Source: Phytoactinopolyspora alkaliphila
GTDB lineage: Bacteria; Actinomycetota; Actinomycetes; Jiangellales; Jiangellaceae
Reading direction: 5' to 3'
Assembly: GCF_010550695.1 (NCBI RefSeq)
Contig: NZ_JAAGOB010000005.1
Coordinates: forward strand, 59,547 to 123,546
DNA length: 64,000 bases
Positions 1-8,106 of this stretch are shown one piece after another. The position numbers and the translations under genes were made by a program. The notes under the pieces are model-generated. The model saw nothing but the letters and a program-made list of their open reading frames with translations. It made no database searches and was not told where the DNA came from. Within the stretch, counting starts at the first letter, position 1. Each line of letters opens with the position of its first letter.

Positions 1-226
1 GGGTTCTGCGGGACACGAACTGGAGCTGGTGATGGATGGGTTGCGGTGTGGGTTCGAGCGGGTTGGAGGTGTGAGTGATGCGTGACACGAACTGGGTTCT
101 GCGGGACACGAACTGGAGCTGGTGATGGATGGGTTGCGGTGTGGGTTCGAGCGGGTTGGAGGTGTGAGTGATGCGTGACACGAACTGGGTTCTGCGGGAC
201 ACGAACTGGAGCTGGTGATGCATGGG
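1..226. repeat. 93-bp tandem repeat, 2.4 copies
   Basis: Units begin at 1, 94 and 187 with the same sequence GGGTTCTGCGGGACACGAAC. The first two copies look identical over 93 bp; the third is cut after about 40 bp (near 226). Inside each unit the decamer GACACGAACT occurs twice. The array runs off the left edge, so the true copy number is unknown. It lies just downstream of the leftward MFS gene and shows no coding potential. Confidence 0.95.
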
Positions 227-269
227 GTAAGGCGAGATGATGGTGGCCGGTCCTGTGGGCCGGCGCAGG

Positions 270-1520
270 TCATGAGGCGACGTCTTCGCCGGTCTCGTCT
301 CGAGGCGGGTGAATTGCTCGCGACGAGGCCGAACGCCGCCATCTCGCCGTGGCAACCGCAGCCGCGAGCGTGCCAAGTACAGCGGCGAATGCAATGATCG
401 TCGCAGGGGGCAGGAATTGCGCCAGCATGCCTGCGACGATGATTGCGAGTCCCTGTGCTGCGCGCAACGCGGCTATCGCTACGCCGATCGCCTGGCCTCG
501 CCTATGGGCTGGCACAATCTGGACATACGTCGCCTGAGTCACCATGTCGTGAGCGGAAAAGATGCCGCTTGCGGTCCACAGCGTCACAGTAATGACGACG
601 CTGGGAGCCCATCCCGTGGGAAGTAGTACAAGGCTGCTGCAGACGGCGAGGGGACCCATGAGCACCAGGCGGCGGGGAGGACTGATCCTACGCAAGATCA
701 CCATACCGATAACGGTCCCGATCGGGTTGGCGGCAAGCAGCCAGCCCACGGTCGCCGTCCCGGCGCCGATTTGTGCGGCATATGGCACCGCCAGGCCTTC
801 CGGGACGACATAGAAGCCAGAGCAGCAAGCGATAGCCATCAGGGAGCGCAAGCGGGCGTCACTTGCGACGACCGCCCAGCCAGCTTTGATCGTCTTCCAT
901 TGGCTGAGGACGTGGTCGGTCGGATGGGGCGCCGGGCGGTAGAGGCTGAGGCCGAAATGGATGACTACTGCCGAACCTATGAAGGTTCCCGCATTGATGA
1001 GCAACGCCGTTGAGATCCCGAGCTCAGCTACGAGGGCAGCGCCGGCGCCGAAGCCGACCACCAAGCCACCCTGGTAGGTGATGGAAATGACCCCCAGCCC
1101 GAGAGTGAGCCGGTCTCCTGCCAACATATCGGGAAGTGCGGCCTGGCGAGCAGAAGAAAACGGGGCCGCAAAGAGCCGCACCAGGACAAGAAGTGCCGCT
1201 TGAGCGGCGAGCGGGGCGCTGGGCAAAGCCATGAGCGCCAGCAAGACGGCTCGGCCGAGGTCGGTGACCACCATGACCCTCCGCCTGGGAAAGCGGTCCG
1301 CGAGGCCAGCAAGGGTTGCGCCTCCTACGACGTCCGGCACGTACGTGAGCGCGTAGGTCAAGGCCGTCAAGCCGGCGGACTCAGTTCGCTGGTAGACGAG
1401 GATGGTGATGGCCACACGGGCCAGCTGGTCGCCGACGACGGAGAGCACGTGTGCTAGCCACAGCCAACGGAACTCACGCACCGCGAACACGTCGCGGTAA
1501 GAGGCGGGAGAGCTAGACAT
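270..1520 (-). CDS. MFS transporter
   Basis: A 416-residue integral membrane protein with about twelve hydrophobic segments, of the major facilitator superfamily (MFS_3/enterobactin-exporter-like group). The N-terminus has the usual layout of a short cytoplasmic leader, FRWLWLAH, then VVGDQLARVAI in helix 1. The loop between helices 2 and 3 carries GLADRFPRRRVMVVTD, the family's charged A-motif. The frame is open upstream to a TTG at 1559. I chose the ATG at 1520 because homologues begin just before the FAVREFRWLW segment. No Shine-Dalgarno is obvious. It is probably a drug or metabolite exporter; the substrate cannot be read from sequence. It stands alone, with the 93-bp repeats downstream. 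Confidence 0.85.
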   Translation of the reverse strand: MSSSPASYRDVFAVREFRWLWLAHVLSVVGDQLARVAITILVYQRTESAGLTALTYALTYVPDVVGGATLAGLADRFPRRRVMVVTDLGRAVLLALMALPSAPLAAQAALLVLVRLFAAPFSSARQAALPDMLAGDRLTLGLGVISITYQGGLVVGFGAGAALVAELGISTALLINAGTFIGSAVVIHFGLSLYRPAPHPTDHVLSQWKTIKAGWAVVASDARLRSLMAIACCSGFYVVPEGLAVPYAAQIGAGTATVGWLLAANPIGTVIGMVILRRISPPRRLVLMGPLAVCSSLVLLPTGWAPSVVITVTLWTASGIFSAHDMVTQATYVQIVPAHRRGQAIGVAIAALRAAQGLAIIVAGMLAQFLPPATIIAFAAVLGTLAAAVATARWRRSASSRAIHPPRDETGEDVAS

Positions 1521-1631
1521 TGTGAAGGAGAGTGTCGTGCGTTTGGCAACGGAGGGCAAGTTTGTCCGGCTTCATGCCGTCAGTCGGCTGGTGCTCCGTC
1601 GATGTGACCGTTGCCCGAGCTCACGCCTGAG

Positions 1632-2996
1632 TCAGGTTGTGGCCGCCGGCGGAGTCAATGGAGGGCCTGGTTGATCCGGGCTTTGAGGCTGCGCCAGCGG
1701 ACGAGCGACGCTGAGCCGAACGGTGTTCCGCCCGCCGTTCTTCGCTTCGTATAGCGCTGTGTCTGCCGCGAGGATCAGCTCATCGAGCGTCGTAATGCCT
1801 TCGGCGGGGTAGATGGCCGCCCCCACGGACGCGGTCGGACTCACGGTCGTCGAGCCGGCAGGTCCCGGGGGCGTTGTCAAGCGAATGGATTCGATGCGTT
1901 GGCGAACTCGCTCGGCGATGCGGTGAAGGTTGTGCGTTGTGCCAACGGCAGGAACCGCTACGGCGAACTCCTCGCCGCCCCAGCGTCCGCAGGAGTCTCG
2001 GTCTCGGGTTTCGGCTTGCAATTGCTTGGCAACGGCGAGAAGCACGTCGTCGCCGAACTGGTGGCCGTACGTATCGTTCAGAGCCTTGAAGCGATCCAGG
2101 TCCACGATCAGTAAACCCATCGTGGATCTTCTTTCTTGGGCTTTCACAAGTGCTTGCTCCGTGAACTTGTGCCACCACCCCGCCGTAGCCAAGCCTGTCT
2201 TGGCGTCGATATGAGATACCTGCTTATACAAATGGACCAAGACGCCACGATGAAGTGCCACTTGCGTGACGAGGATTCCCGGCAAGACCACGGGGTTCGA
2301 CATGACTACTGCCGCCGCCACCAAGCCGAGCCCCATGGTGCCCGCCTCGAGCAGCTGTTCACCGAAATTGGCGAACAGGTCTCTCCGCTGACGGTCCGGT
2401 GTGGATAGCGCGATGGCCACCTTGATGAGCAGAAAGTTGATCCCCCAGCGAAGTCCGGCAGCCAGCGCGAGGATGCCGAGGCTGAGCACACCATCCAGCC
2501 TGAGAGTCTCTGAGAGACCGGGATAGTCGGGCATCCACGCAAACAAAACGGTGACAGCAGCCTGAGTTCCGCACAGGACCGTGGCGCACGAGAAGATCCA
2601 CCGATATTGCGGACTCGGCCGTGAGCCTGGCACTACCCGAAACCACGCAGCGGCATAGGTGACGACGACAAGAAGGGAGGCGAGTGCAGGTGGGAGGACA
2701 ATAACGGCGGCGAAGCTCCAGACCGCCTTTGTATCGAGCTTGGTGTCCCGAGTGGACGACTTGCTGGCGCGCTGCCGCTTACGCTCGATCTGCCTGGTCA
2801 ACTCGTTCGCGACTAGGGCGCATGTGGTCAAGGCCGCGAACCGAACGAGGTCTTGACGGCCCACAGCGATTAACGGTGCCGTGCCGACAGTGGCGACGAC
2901 TGCAACTGCGTTCACCAGCATGACGTAGCAAAGGACGGTCTTCGGTACGCGCCATAAGTCCCATCCTGACACCCAGGAATATGGTCCGGAAGGCAC
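1632..2996 (-). CDS. Membrane-anchored diguanylate cyclase (GGDEF)
   Basis: 454 residues. Residues 20-245 hold six to eight hydrophobic segments (a membrane sensor module of no recognised type), followed by a GGDEF domain at about 262-430. The active-site signature is GGEEF at 340-344, a catalytically competent variant. The Mg-binding DLDRFK is at 299-304. The inhibitory I-site RxxD is intact as RDRD at 331-334, exactly five residues before GGEEF. The protein therefore should make cyclic di-GMP from two GTP and be product-inhibited. The start is a GTG with a G-rich stretch just upstream. No EAL domain or partner is adjacent. The Pro-rich tail is probably disordered. Confidence 0.92.
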   Translation of the reverse strand: MPSGPYSWVSGWDLWRVPKTVLCYVMLVNAVAVVATVGTAPLIAVGRQDLVRFAALTTCALVANELTRQIERKRQRASKSSTRDTKLDTKAVWSFAAVIVLPPALASLLVVVTYAAAWFRVVPGSRPSPQYRWIFSCATVLCGTQAAVTVLFAWMPDYPGLSETLRLDGVLSLGILALAAGLRWGINFLLIKVAIALSTPDRQRRDLFANFGEQLLEAGTMGLGLVAAAVVMSNPVVLPGILVTQVALHRGVLVHLYKQVSHIDAKTGLATAGWWHKFTEQALVKAQERRSTMGLLIVDLDRFKALNDTYGHQFGDDVLLAVAKQLQAETRDRDSCGRWGGEEFAVAVPAVGTTHNLHRIAERVRQRIESIRLTTPPGPAGSTTVSPTASVGAAIYPAEGITTLDELILAADTALYEAKNGGRNTVRLSVARPLAQPQSPDQPGPPLTPPAATT

Positions 2997-3136
2997 GCCC
3001 CTGTACCGCCTTACCTGCGTGGATCACTCAACGTAAGATCATGGTTGCTTGATGCTAGCTCACTCTGGCGTCCATTGCCTCTGGCTGTCTTGTGCGTAGA
3101 CGCCGAGAACCGTGGTCTGCCAGCTACCTTCGCGAA

Positions 3137-4519
3137 TCAGGACAGACAGGACGCCAAGCCTTGATCGTTGTCGAGGTCTGGAAGCCATGCCGGCGCCGGT
3201 CGTGGGTCGGGCACGGGGATGCATTTGCCGTCGATCTCCCCGTAGGACCATCGGACCCCGTGCTGCACGAGTTCCTGTAGCGCGGCCAGCAGACGGTCGA
3301 CGTCGGCGGAGCTGGTTCCGAGGCCGACGCTGGCGCGCAGGGCTCCGGCTGGTTGACCGAAGCGACCGGCAAGGGGATGCGCACAGAACTTCCCGTCGCG
3401 CACGCCGATGCCGTGTTCGGCAGAGAGATACGCGGCGACAAAGCCGGGATGGAAACCGACGACGGAGAAGCAGACGATGCCGACGGCCGATGAGCTGTCC
3501 GGCCAGATCCTGTGCAGCTCCACGCCGGGAAGCGCGCCCAGCCCCTGCTTCAGCCGATCCCGGAGCGCGGACTCGTGGGTCTCCAGGGCTCCGTCCGGCA
3601 ACGACGCGATGACATCGCATGCCTTGGCCAGGGCCGCGATGCCGATCACGTTGGGTGAGCCGGCCTCGTGCCGTGCTGGTGCCGGTGCCCATGCGGTGTG
3701 GTCAAGGGTGACCTGCCGGACGGCCCCACCGCCGGCGAGATACGGCGTGCCGGCGTCGAGCCAGTCACGGCGGCCGACCAACACACCTGCGCCCCAGGGC
3801 GCATACAGCTTGTGCCCGGAGAACGCGAGGTAGTCGATCTCGGCGGCAATCAGGTCGATCCGCCGGTGCGGCGCTAGCTGGGCGGCATCGACGCTGATCC
3901 GGGCTCCGTGACGGTGCGCGATCCGGGCCAACTGGCCGACGGGCAGCTGTTCACCGGTCACGTTCGACGCTCCGGTGACAGCGAGCAACGCCGCCGGGCG
4001 GCGGGCGAGTTCGTGCTCGACCCTGCGCAAGGTCGCGTCGAGGGTCGGCGCGGCCGAAACCGTTCGGCGACGGTCCTCCGGCCACGGGAGGAGGTCAGCA
4101 TGGTGCTCGATGTCGAGGACGACGACGTCCCCGTCCGGCGGCAGGCAGCCCGCCAGAAGATTCAGCGAATCCGTAGTGTTGCGGGTGAAAATCACGACGT
4201 CGTCGTCTCGCGCGCCGAGGAATCGCTTGACCGTCGTCCGCGCCCCTTCGACGAGCCGGGTCGACACCTGTGAGGCGAAGCCGGCTCCACGGTGGACGCT
4301 CGCGTAGTAGGGCAAGATCTCGGCGACGTGGTCAGCGACACCTTGTAGACACGGCGCGCTGGCGGCGTAGTCCAGGTTGACGTACCGGCGCGTATCTCCT
4401 GTGACCAGAGGCACGGCAAGCTCGGCGCCAGTCACAGGCAGAAGCGGCTGGATCGAGTGAGAGAAGGTCACGCTTGGCGGGAGGACTGCGGAGCGTGTAG
4501 GGATGTCGGCAACGGTCAT
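3137..4519 (-). CDS. SufS/NifS-like class V aminotransferase under a SAM-IV riboswitch
   Basis: 460 residues, PLP-dependent fold type I, class V aminotransferase/cysteine desulfurase family. PLP ligands are visible: Lys237 in FSGHKLYAPWG (Schiff base), Asp211 in SVDAAQ and His140 in DIEHHAD. Cys379 in VRDGKFCAHPL sits where SufS keeps its catalytic cysteine (RTGHHCA), so cysteine desulfuration or a related C-S lyase reaction is possible. The ATG has the Shine-Dalgarno GAGGTGG about nine bases upstream. The 5' leader is a SAM-IV riboswitch, which ties the gene to sulfur amino acid metabolism. No SUF/ISC scaffold genes are adjacent, so a role in methionine/cysteine salvage fits better than general Fe-S assembly. 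The exact substrate is inferred. Confidence 0.88.
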   Translation of the reverse strand: MTVADIPTRSAVLPPSVTFSHSIQPLLPVTGAELAVPLVTGDTRRYVNLDYAASAPCLQGVADHVAEILPYYASVHRGAGFASQVSTRLVEGARTTVKRFLGARDDDVVIFTRNTTDSLNLLAGCLPPDGDVVVLDIEHHADLLPWPEDRRRTVSAAPTLDATLRRVEHELARRPAALLAVTGASNVTGEQLPVGQLARIAHRHGARISVDAAQLAPHRRIDLIAAEIDYLAFSGHKLYAPWGAGVLVGRRDWLDAGTPYLAGGGAVRQVTLDHTAWAPAPARHEAGSPNVIGIAALAKACDVIASLPDGALETHESALRDRLKQGLGALPGVELHRIWPDSSSAVGIVCFSVVGFHPGFVAAYLSAEHGIGVRDGKFCAHPLAGRFGQPAGALRASVGLGTSSADVDRLLAALQELVQHGVRWSYGEIDGKCIPVPDPRPAPAWLPDLDNDQGLASCLS

Positions 4520-4558
4520 GATCGCACCACCTCGGGGTTGGTGAGGACCCGGCGCCGC
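4520..4558 (-). promoter_or_regulatory. Expression platform of the SAM-IV riboswitch with ribosome binding site
   Basis: On the minus strand GGTCCTCACC (4540-4549) is the exact reverse complement of GGTGAGGACC (4595-4604), which forms the 3' side of the aptamer closing region. A competing local hairpin, GGACCCG/CGGGTCC, spans 4545-4564. The Shine-Dalgarno GAGGTGG (about 4528-4533) follows immediately. The alternative pairings can switch access to the ribosome binding site, which argues for translational control; no U-tract is present. Confidence 0.6.
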
Positions 4559-4675
4559 GGGTCCGCGCTTGCCGTCTCAGGTCCGAGACGACCAGGTCCT
4601 CACCCGGGGCACCCCACCGCGGTTGGAGGGTTGCCGGCCAGCAAGCCGGGGCTTCGCGCTGGCGCTCATGACCTT
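4559..4675 (-). ncRNA. SAM-IV riboswitch aptamer
   Basis: Read on the minus strand, the leader starts GGTCATGAGCGCCAGCG, continues AAGCCCCGGCTTGCTGGC, then CGGCAACCCTCCAACCGCGG and TGGGGTGCCCCGGGTGAGG, and closes with GGCAAGCGCGGACCC. These blocks match in order the strongly conserved core of the SAM-IV class, known mainly from Actinobacteria, in which S-adenosylmethionine binding lowers expression of the downstream gene. The AAGCCCCGGCTTGCTGGC block and the internal pseudoknot segments are nearly unchanged. It leads directly into the SufS-like gene. Confidence 0.93.
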
Positions 4676-4682
4676 CCCTTGC

Positions 4683-4712
4683 ACCGTAGGGGCACAACAG
4701 TCCCATTGTCCA
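4683..4712 (-). promoter_or_regulatory. Candidate promoter of the SAM-IV leader
   Basis: On the minus strand TGGACA (4707-4712) and TACGGT (4683-4688) are separated by 18 bases, resembling -35 and -10 boxes of the housekeeping sigma factor. Transcription would begin about 7-10 bases later, just before the aptamer's GGTCATGAG. Inferred from consensus only. Confidence 0.4.
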
Positions 4713-4734
4713 CTACCTGGTACGTGATGTCTCA

Positions 4735-5046
4735 TCATGTAAGAAATAGCGACGGCGTGGCGGGGACTACTCGTAGCCGAAATTCTGCGTCCAGTACATG
4801 CCCCGTGGGCGTGGGCGTCGGATTGGTCGTGGGCTGGGCCGTCGTCGTCCTGTCCGGAGACGGCTTCCGCGTGCGGGTGCCCGTCGTCGTCGGGTCGAGC
4901 GACGAGTGCCAGACCGGTTGGGTACTCACATCCGTGATGGCAGGCCGGGCCAGCTCACCGAGCTCGGCCTGAGCGGTGCATCCGGTCACGACGACGCCCA
5001 GCGCGGCGACGACGGCCATCGGACGCTGCTTGTGGCGCTTGGCCAT
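4735..5046 (-). CDS. Small Thr/Pro-rich lipoprotein of unknown function
   Basis: 103 residues. The N-terminus MAKRHKQRPM is positively charged and is followed by a short hydrophobic stretch ending in the lipobox VVTGC (Cys23), so it should be exported and lipid-anchored. The rest is rich in Thr, Pro and Ser (residues about 55-85) and has no recognisable domain. The frame runs further upstream, but the ATG at 5046 has the Shine-Dalgarno GGAGG seven bases before it and starts the signal peptide, so the longer ORF is rejected. It lies downstream of the M28 lipoprotein on the same strand, 125 bp away. Confidence 0.72.
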   Translation of the reverse strand: MAKRHKQRPMAVVAALGVVVTGCTAQAELGELARPAITDVSTQPVWHSSLDPTTTGTRTRKPSPDRTTTAQPTTNPTPTPTGHVLDAEFRLRVVPATPSLFLT

Positions 5047-5171
5047 GCGGCAGCCTCCGCTGAGCGTGTGGCTGGACGTGTCGATGTCATCGACCCAGCC
5101 CGCGTACCCGCTCGCTGAAGTGATCAAACCAGAAGGTCGTCGATGATTACGCGATACGCTGCGTGGATCCC

Positions 5172-6170
5172 TCAGAGGTCGGTGAGCCAGGCCCACATGA
5201 GGTGTCCCACTCGATCGAGTTGATCGGTGTCGATCACCGAGGGAAGGTCTTCCGGGGAGTGATAGCCCTCGAACGGGACGCTGCCCAGGCGGGCCGCCGG
5301 AAGGTCGGCCTTCTCGAAAGACCAATGGTCGCTGGCACGGTTCTCACACGTCTCGGCCGGGACGTCCGCATCCTCTGCGGCTTCGACGAGGTCGTCCCGG
5401 ATGGACGTGGTGCCTGTTCCGCCGGTGCACACGGGCACATGCTCAGCACCGACCCCTACGCGGTCCAGCGACACCATCGCAAGGAGTGCTTCCTGTTCGT
5501 CGTCGGGCATGTCGGCGACGTATTGCTGTGATCCGAAGTGGTGCAGGTCGTCTCCTTCGCCGCGTGGCTCCTCGGCGCCGAACGCGATGAAGCGCACAGG
5601 TACAGGCACGTCTTCCTCGGAGGCCATCCGTGCCAACTCCATGAGAACGGCGACGCCGGACGCGTTGTCCTCGGCCCCCGGCGCCTGGGGCACGGTGTCG
5701 AGATGAGCGCCGATGATCACGTGCGGCTCGGCCGGGTCGAAGCCGGGCGGATCCGCGATGACGTTCGCGGACTCTCCATCGGGAACGTCGACGCCCCACG
5801 AGTTCCCGGCAGGTACCGGGACAGGCACCTGTGTGACGTCGTACCCGAACCCAGCGAACCGTTCCTCCAACTCGGCCGCCGCTTCGTGAAACTCTTCAGA
5901 GGTTCCTTCGCGAGGTCCGATCTCCTCCGCCAGCCATCGGATAGTTTCGACGGCTGCATCGGCATCGAACTCCACCGGCTCCGGCTCGGGGGTGGGCGTG
6001 GGACTGGGCGTGGGTGACGGCGTCGGTGTTAAGGGCACCGTTGCGGTCGGCGCCGGCGATTCGCCGGCGGGTGACTCCGGCGGGACGGAGGGCGTTTCAG
6101 GGCCAGCCTGGTCGCAAGCCCCTGCGAGCAACGCCACCGCCGCCACGCATCCGACGAGATACCGGTCCAT
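5172..6170 (-). CDS. M28-family zinc metallopeptidase lipoprotein
   Basis: 332 residues. The signal peptide has lipobox LAGAC (Cys19). A Pro/Thr/Ser linker covers about 22-65, then comes a peptidase M28 domain (about 68-330). The two-zinc ligand set is visible: His156 in GAHLDT, bridging Asp168 in EDNASG, Glu200/Glu201 in GAEEPRG (one catalytic, one ligand), Asp236 in SLDRVG, and a His in GYHSPED near the C-terminus. It is expected to be an extracytoplasmic aminopeptidase. The ATG at 6170 is preferred over the upstream in-frame start because it begins the signal peptide. It probably acts on peptides at the outer face of the membrane. Confidence 0.9.
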   Translation of the reverse strand: MDRYLVGCVAAVALLAGACDQAGPETPSVPPESPAGESPAPTATVPLTPTPSPTPSPTPTPEPEPVEFDADAAVETIRWLAEEIGPREGTSEEFHEAAAELEERFAGFGYDVTQVPVPVPAGNSWGVDVPDGESANVIADPPGFDPAEPHVIIGAHLDTVPQAPGAEDNASGVAVLMELARMASEEDVPVPVRFIAFGAEEPRGEGDDLHHFGSQQYVADMPDDEQEALLAMVSLDRVGVGAEHVPVCTGGTGTTSIRDDLVEAAEDADVPAETCENRASDHWSFEKADLPAARLGSVPFEGYHSPEDLPSVIDTDQLDRVGHLMWAWLTDL

Positions 6171-6235
6171 TTCCCCATCCGACCTCACCCGCCCACGCCG
6201 GTGCAAACGGGCCACGGTTCGCGGCCGCGAAATTC

Positions 6236-7720
6236 CTAGGCGGACGGCGGCAGGAGGAACCCGTCGAGCACCCAGTCGCGGATCTTCGGCACGAGGGTCG
6301 AGCGCAGCTCTAGGGCATCGAGCTCGAGGACGCTTGCCACAGCGTCGATCACGGCGGCGGCCGGCAGCGTACCGTCACAGGCGCCCACGAACCCTGCCCA
6401 GGCGGTGTCGGCTTGAGCGGCGCGCATCAGGCCGGCACGTTGACGCAGGACAAGATGTTCCGGATCGGCCTCCCCAGGGCGGCCGATCTGTTCGAGCGCG
6501 ACGTCATCCGCGACCGTGAGCTTCGTGGCGAGAAGGGCGTCGTCGTCGACACGAAGCGCCGCTGCGCCGTCGAACCAGCCGGCCATCGCCTCACCCAGCG
6601 GTTGCGCTACGGCGTGCGGCCATTCCTCCACTCGGACCGTCGGGTCCGTGCTTCCAGCCGCCCGCAACGCGATCCAGCCGAATCCGATGCCCTCCACATC
6701 GTTCGCGTCGAACCACTCCAGCCAGTCCCGGTATCGGCGTTCGTAGCCGGCGCCGCCCGTTTCACCGGAGTCACGCAGCCACAGTTCGATGTACTCGGCC
6801 GGGTCCTCGACCTCGCGCTGGATCACCCATGCGTCGCATCCGGTCTGTTCCACCCATGCGCCCACCCGGTCCTGCCAGTCTTGTCCGCGGACGTGCATCC
6901 AATTGCCCAGCGACTGAAGGACGCCTCCGTCCGCGAGCCTCGCCGCTCCCTCAACCACCACTCGCCGGCTCACCTCATCGCCGGCCAGTCCACTGTCGCG
7001 GTAGATGTAACTGCCGCCCGGCGAGACGACAAACGGTGGGTTCGTCGCGATCAGGTCGAACCATTCACCGGAGACCGGCTCGTAGAGGCTGCCGGCGCGT
7101 AGATCGACGTCGATGCCGTTCAGGCGCGCGGTCAGCGATGCCATCGCCAGAGCTCTCGCGTTCACGTCCGTTCCGATGACGACGTCGCTGTGCCTGGCCA
7201 GATGTAGCGCCTGTACCCCGCAACCCGTGCCGAGGTCGAGCGCACGAGCTACCGGACGGCGGATGGTCAGCTGCGCCAGCGTGCTCGAGGCCGCGTTGAG
7301 TCCCAGCACGTGATCGGCGGGCACAGATGCGGCGCGGCCGTCCATGCCCGGCGTCAGGTCCGCGGCCACCCACCAGTCACCGGCGTCGTCGGCGTACGGC
7401 CGGATGTCGACGAGCGCACGAGCTCGATCACCGTTGACCCGGAGGAGACCACCGTCGACCAATGCCGTCATCGGCAAGAGATCCTTCACGGCGTCGACTG
7501 GGACGTCGAGCTGCAGCCGCCAGAGGCGGGTGAGCGTTCCCAGCGGTGAGGCGCCCGTCAGCCGGGACTGTGCCGGGATGGTCATGTTGCGGTTCAGCGC
7601 GTTGGCCGCACGTTCGCCGAGCATGTTCTGGACGGCGTCTACCGTGTAGCGGGCGGATGCCAAGGCATCGCGTAGGCGGGCGACGTCGTCGTCGGGCAGA
7701 GATGGGGGTTCGGACGGCAC
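6236..7720 (-). CDS. Class I SAM-dependent methyltransferase (DUF7059 type, PrmC-like motif)
   Basis: 494 residues. An N-terminal helical region of about 140 residues resembles DUF7059. The Rossmann methyltransferase core has motif I DLGTGCG at 162-168 and the acidic motif II GTDVN. NPPFVV at 227-232 is the signature of N-methyltransferases acting on glutamine, adenine or cytosine (HemK/PrmC, N6-adenine). The C-terminal third, about 150 residues, is an additional domain. The start is GTG. The family is common in Actinobacteria; its substrate is not established, though a release-factor-like or RNA target is often suggested from the NPPY-type motif. It is divergent from the DUF2470 gene with only 17 bp between starts. 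Confidence 0.85.
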   Translation of the reverse strand: MPSEPPSLPDDDVARLRDALASARYTVDAVQNMLGERAANALNRNMTIPAQSRLTGASPLGTLTRLWRLQLDVPVDAVKDLLPMTALVDGGLLRVNGDRARALVDIRPYADDAGDWWVAADLTPGMDGRAASVPADHVLGLNAASSTLAQLTIRRPVARALDLGTGCGVQALHLARHSDVVIGTDVNARALAMASLTARLNGIDVDLRAGSLYEPVSGEWFDLIATNPPFVVSPGGSYIYRDSGLAGDEVSRRVVVEGAARLADGGVLQSLGNWMHVRGQDWQDRVGAWVEQTGCDAWVIQREVEDPAEYIELWLRDSGETGGAGYERRYRDWLEWFDANDVEGIGFGWIALRAAGSTDPTVRVEEWPHAVAQPLGEAMAGWFDGAAALRVDDDALLATKLTVADDVALEQIGRPGEADPEHLVLRQRAGLMRAAQADTAWAGFVGACDGTLPAAAVIDAVASVLELDALELRSTLVPKIRDWVLDGFLLPPSA

Positions 7721-7737
7721 GTAGCTATTGTGACGGC
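7721..7737. promoter_or_regulatory. 17-bp divergent start region with a -10-like element
   Basis: The two genes start at 7720 (GTG, minus) and 7738 (ATG, plus). The self-complementary hexamer TAGCTA (7722-7727) lies ten bases before the plus-strand ATG, where a -10 box for a leaderless transcript would sit. No Shine-Dalgarno precedes that ATG. Confidence 0.35.
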
Positions 7738-8052
7738 ATGAGTGAGAACCCGTTCACGCCGGATGTCATCGACGCCGTCGCCAAGCATATGAACGACGAT
7801 CACGACGACGACGCACTGATGATCGTTCAGTCGCTCGGCGGAGTCCCGGACGCGACCGAGGCCACGGTCATCCACCTGGACGGCCACGGCGTGGACTTCG
7901 CCGCTGTTGTCAACGGTGCGCCGCGAGACGTGCGGGTGCCGTGGAGCCGCCCGCTCACCGAACGGCCCGAGATTCGCCAGGAGTTCGTCCGCATGTACCA
8001 CGAGGCCGCCGAGGCGCTGGACGTGCCGCCTCGCCAGACCGGGCAGCACTGA
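7738..8052 (+). CDS. DUF2470 domain protein
   Basis: 104 residues, a free-standing DUF2470 domain. The motif HMNDDHDDDALMIVQSLGG near residue 17 and the region around VDFAAVVNGAPRDVRVPWSRPL are typical. In many actinobacteria this domain is fused to a pyridoxamine-5-phosphate-oxidase-like split barrel in HugZ-type heme-utilisation proteins; here it stands alone. No catalytic function is known for the isolated domain, so a heme or flavin link is only a hint, though a heme uptake island lies about 5 kb away. The ATG at 7738 lacks a Shine-Dalgarno and may be leaderless. Confidence 0.82.
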   Translation: MSENPFTPDVIDAVAKHMNDDHDDDALMIVQSLGGVPDATEATVIHLDGHGVDFAAVVNGAPRDVRVPWSRPLTERPEIRQEFVRMYHEAAEALDVPPRQTGQH

Positions 8053-8106
8053 TCATCTAGCTCATTCGTGGCGCCGAGTCCTGTCGGTCGAAGGCGCGAG
8101 TATGCC

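Noticed and set aside
1-226. 93-bp repeat as a coding repeat (ORF 215-397 or similar)
   Set aside because: Unit length is divisible by three, but no frame gives a continuous plausible protein and the adjacent short ORF overlaps the MFS gene in antisense.
4735-5325. 196-residue version of the small lipoprotein
   Set aside because: The first 93 residues overlap the end of the M28 gene in a shadow frame; a Shine-Dalgarno, ATG and signal peptide all begin at 5046.
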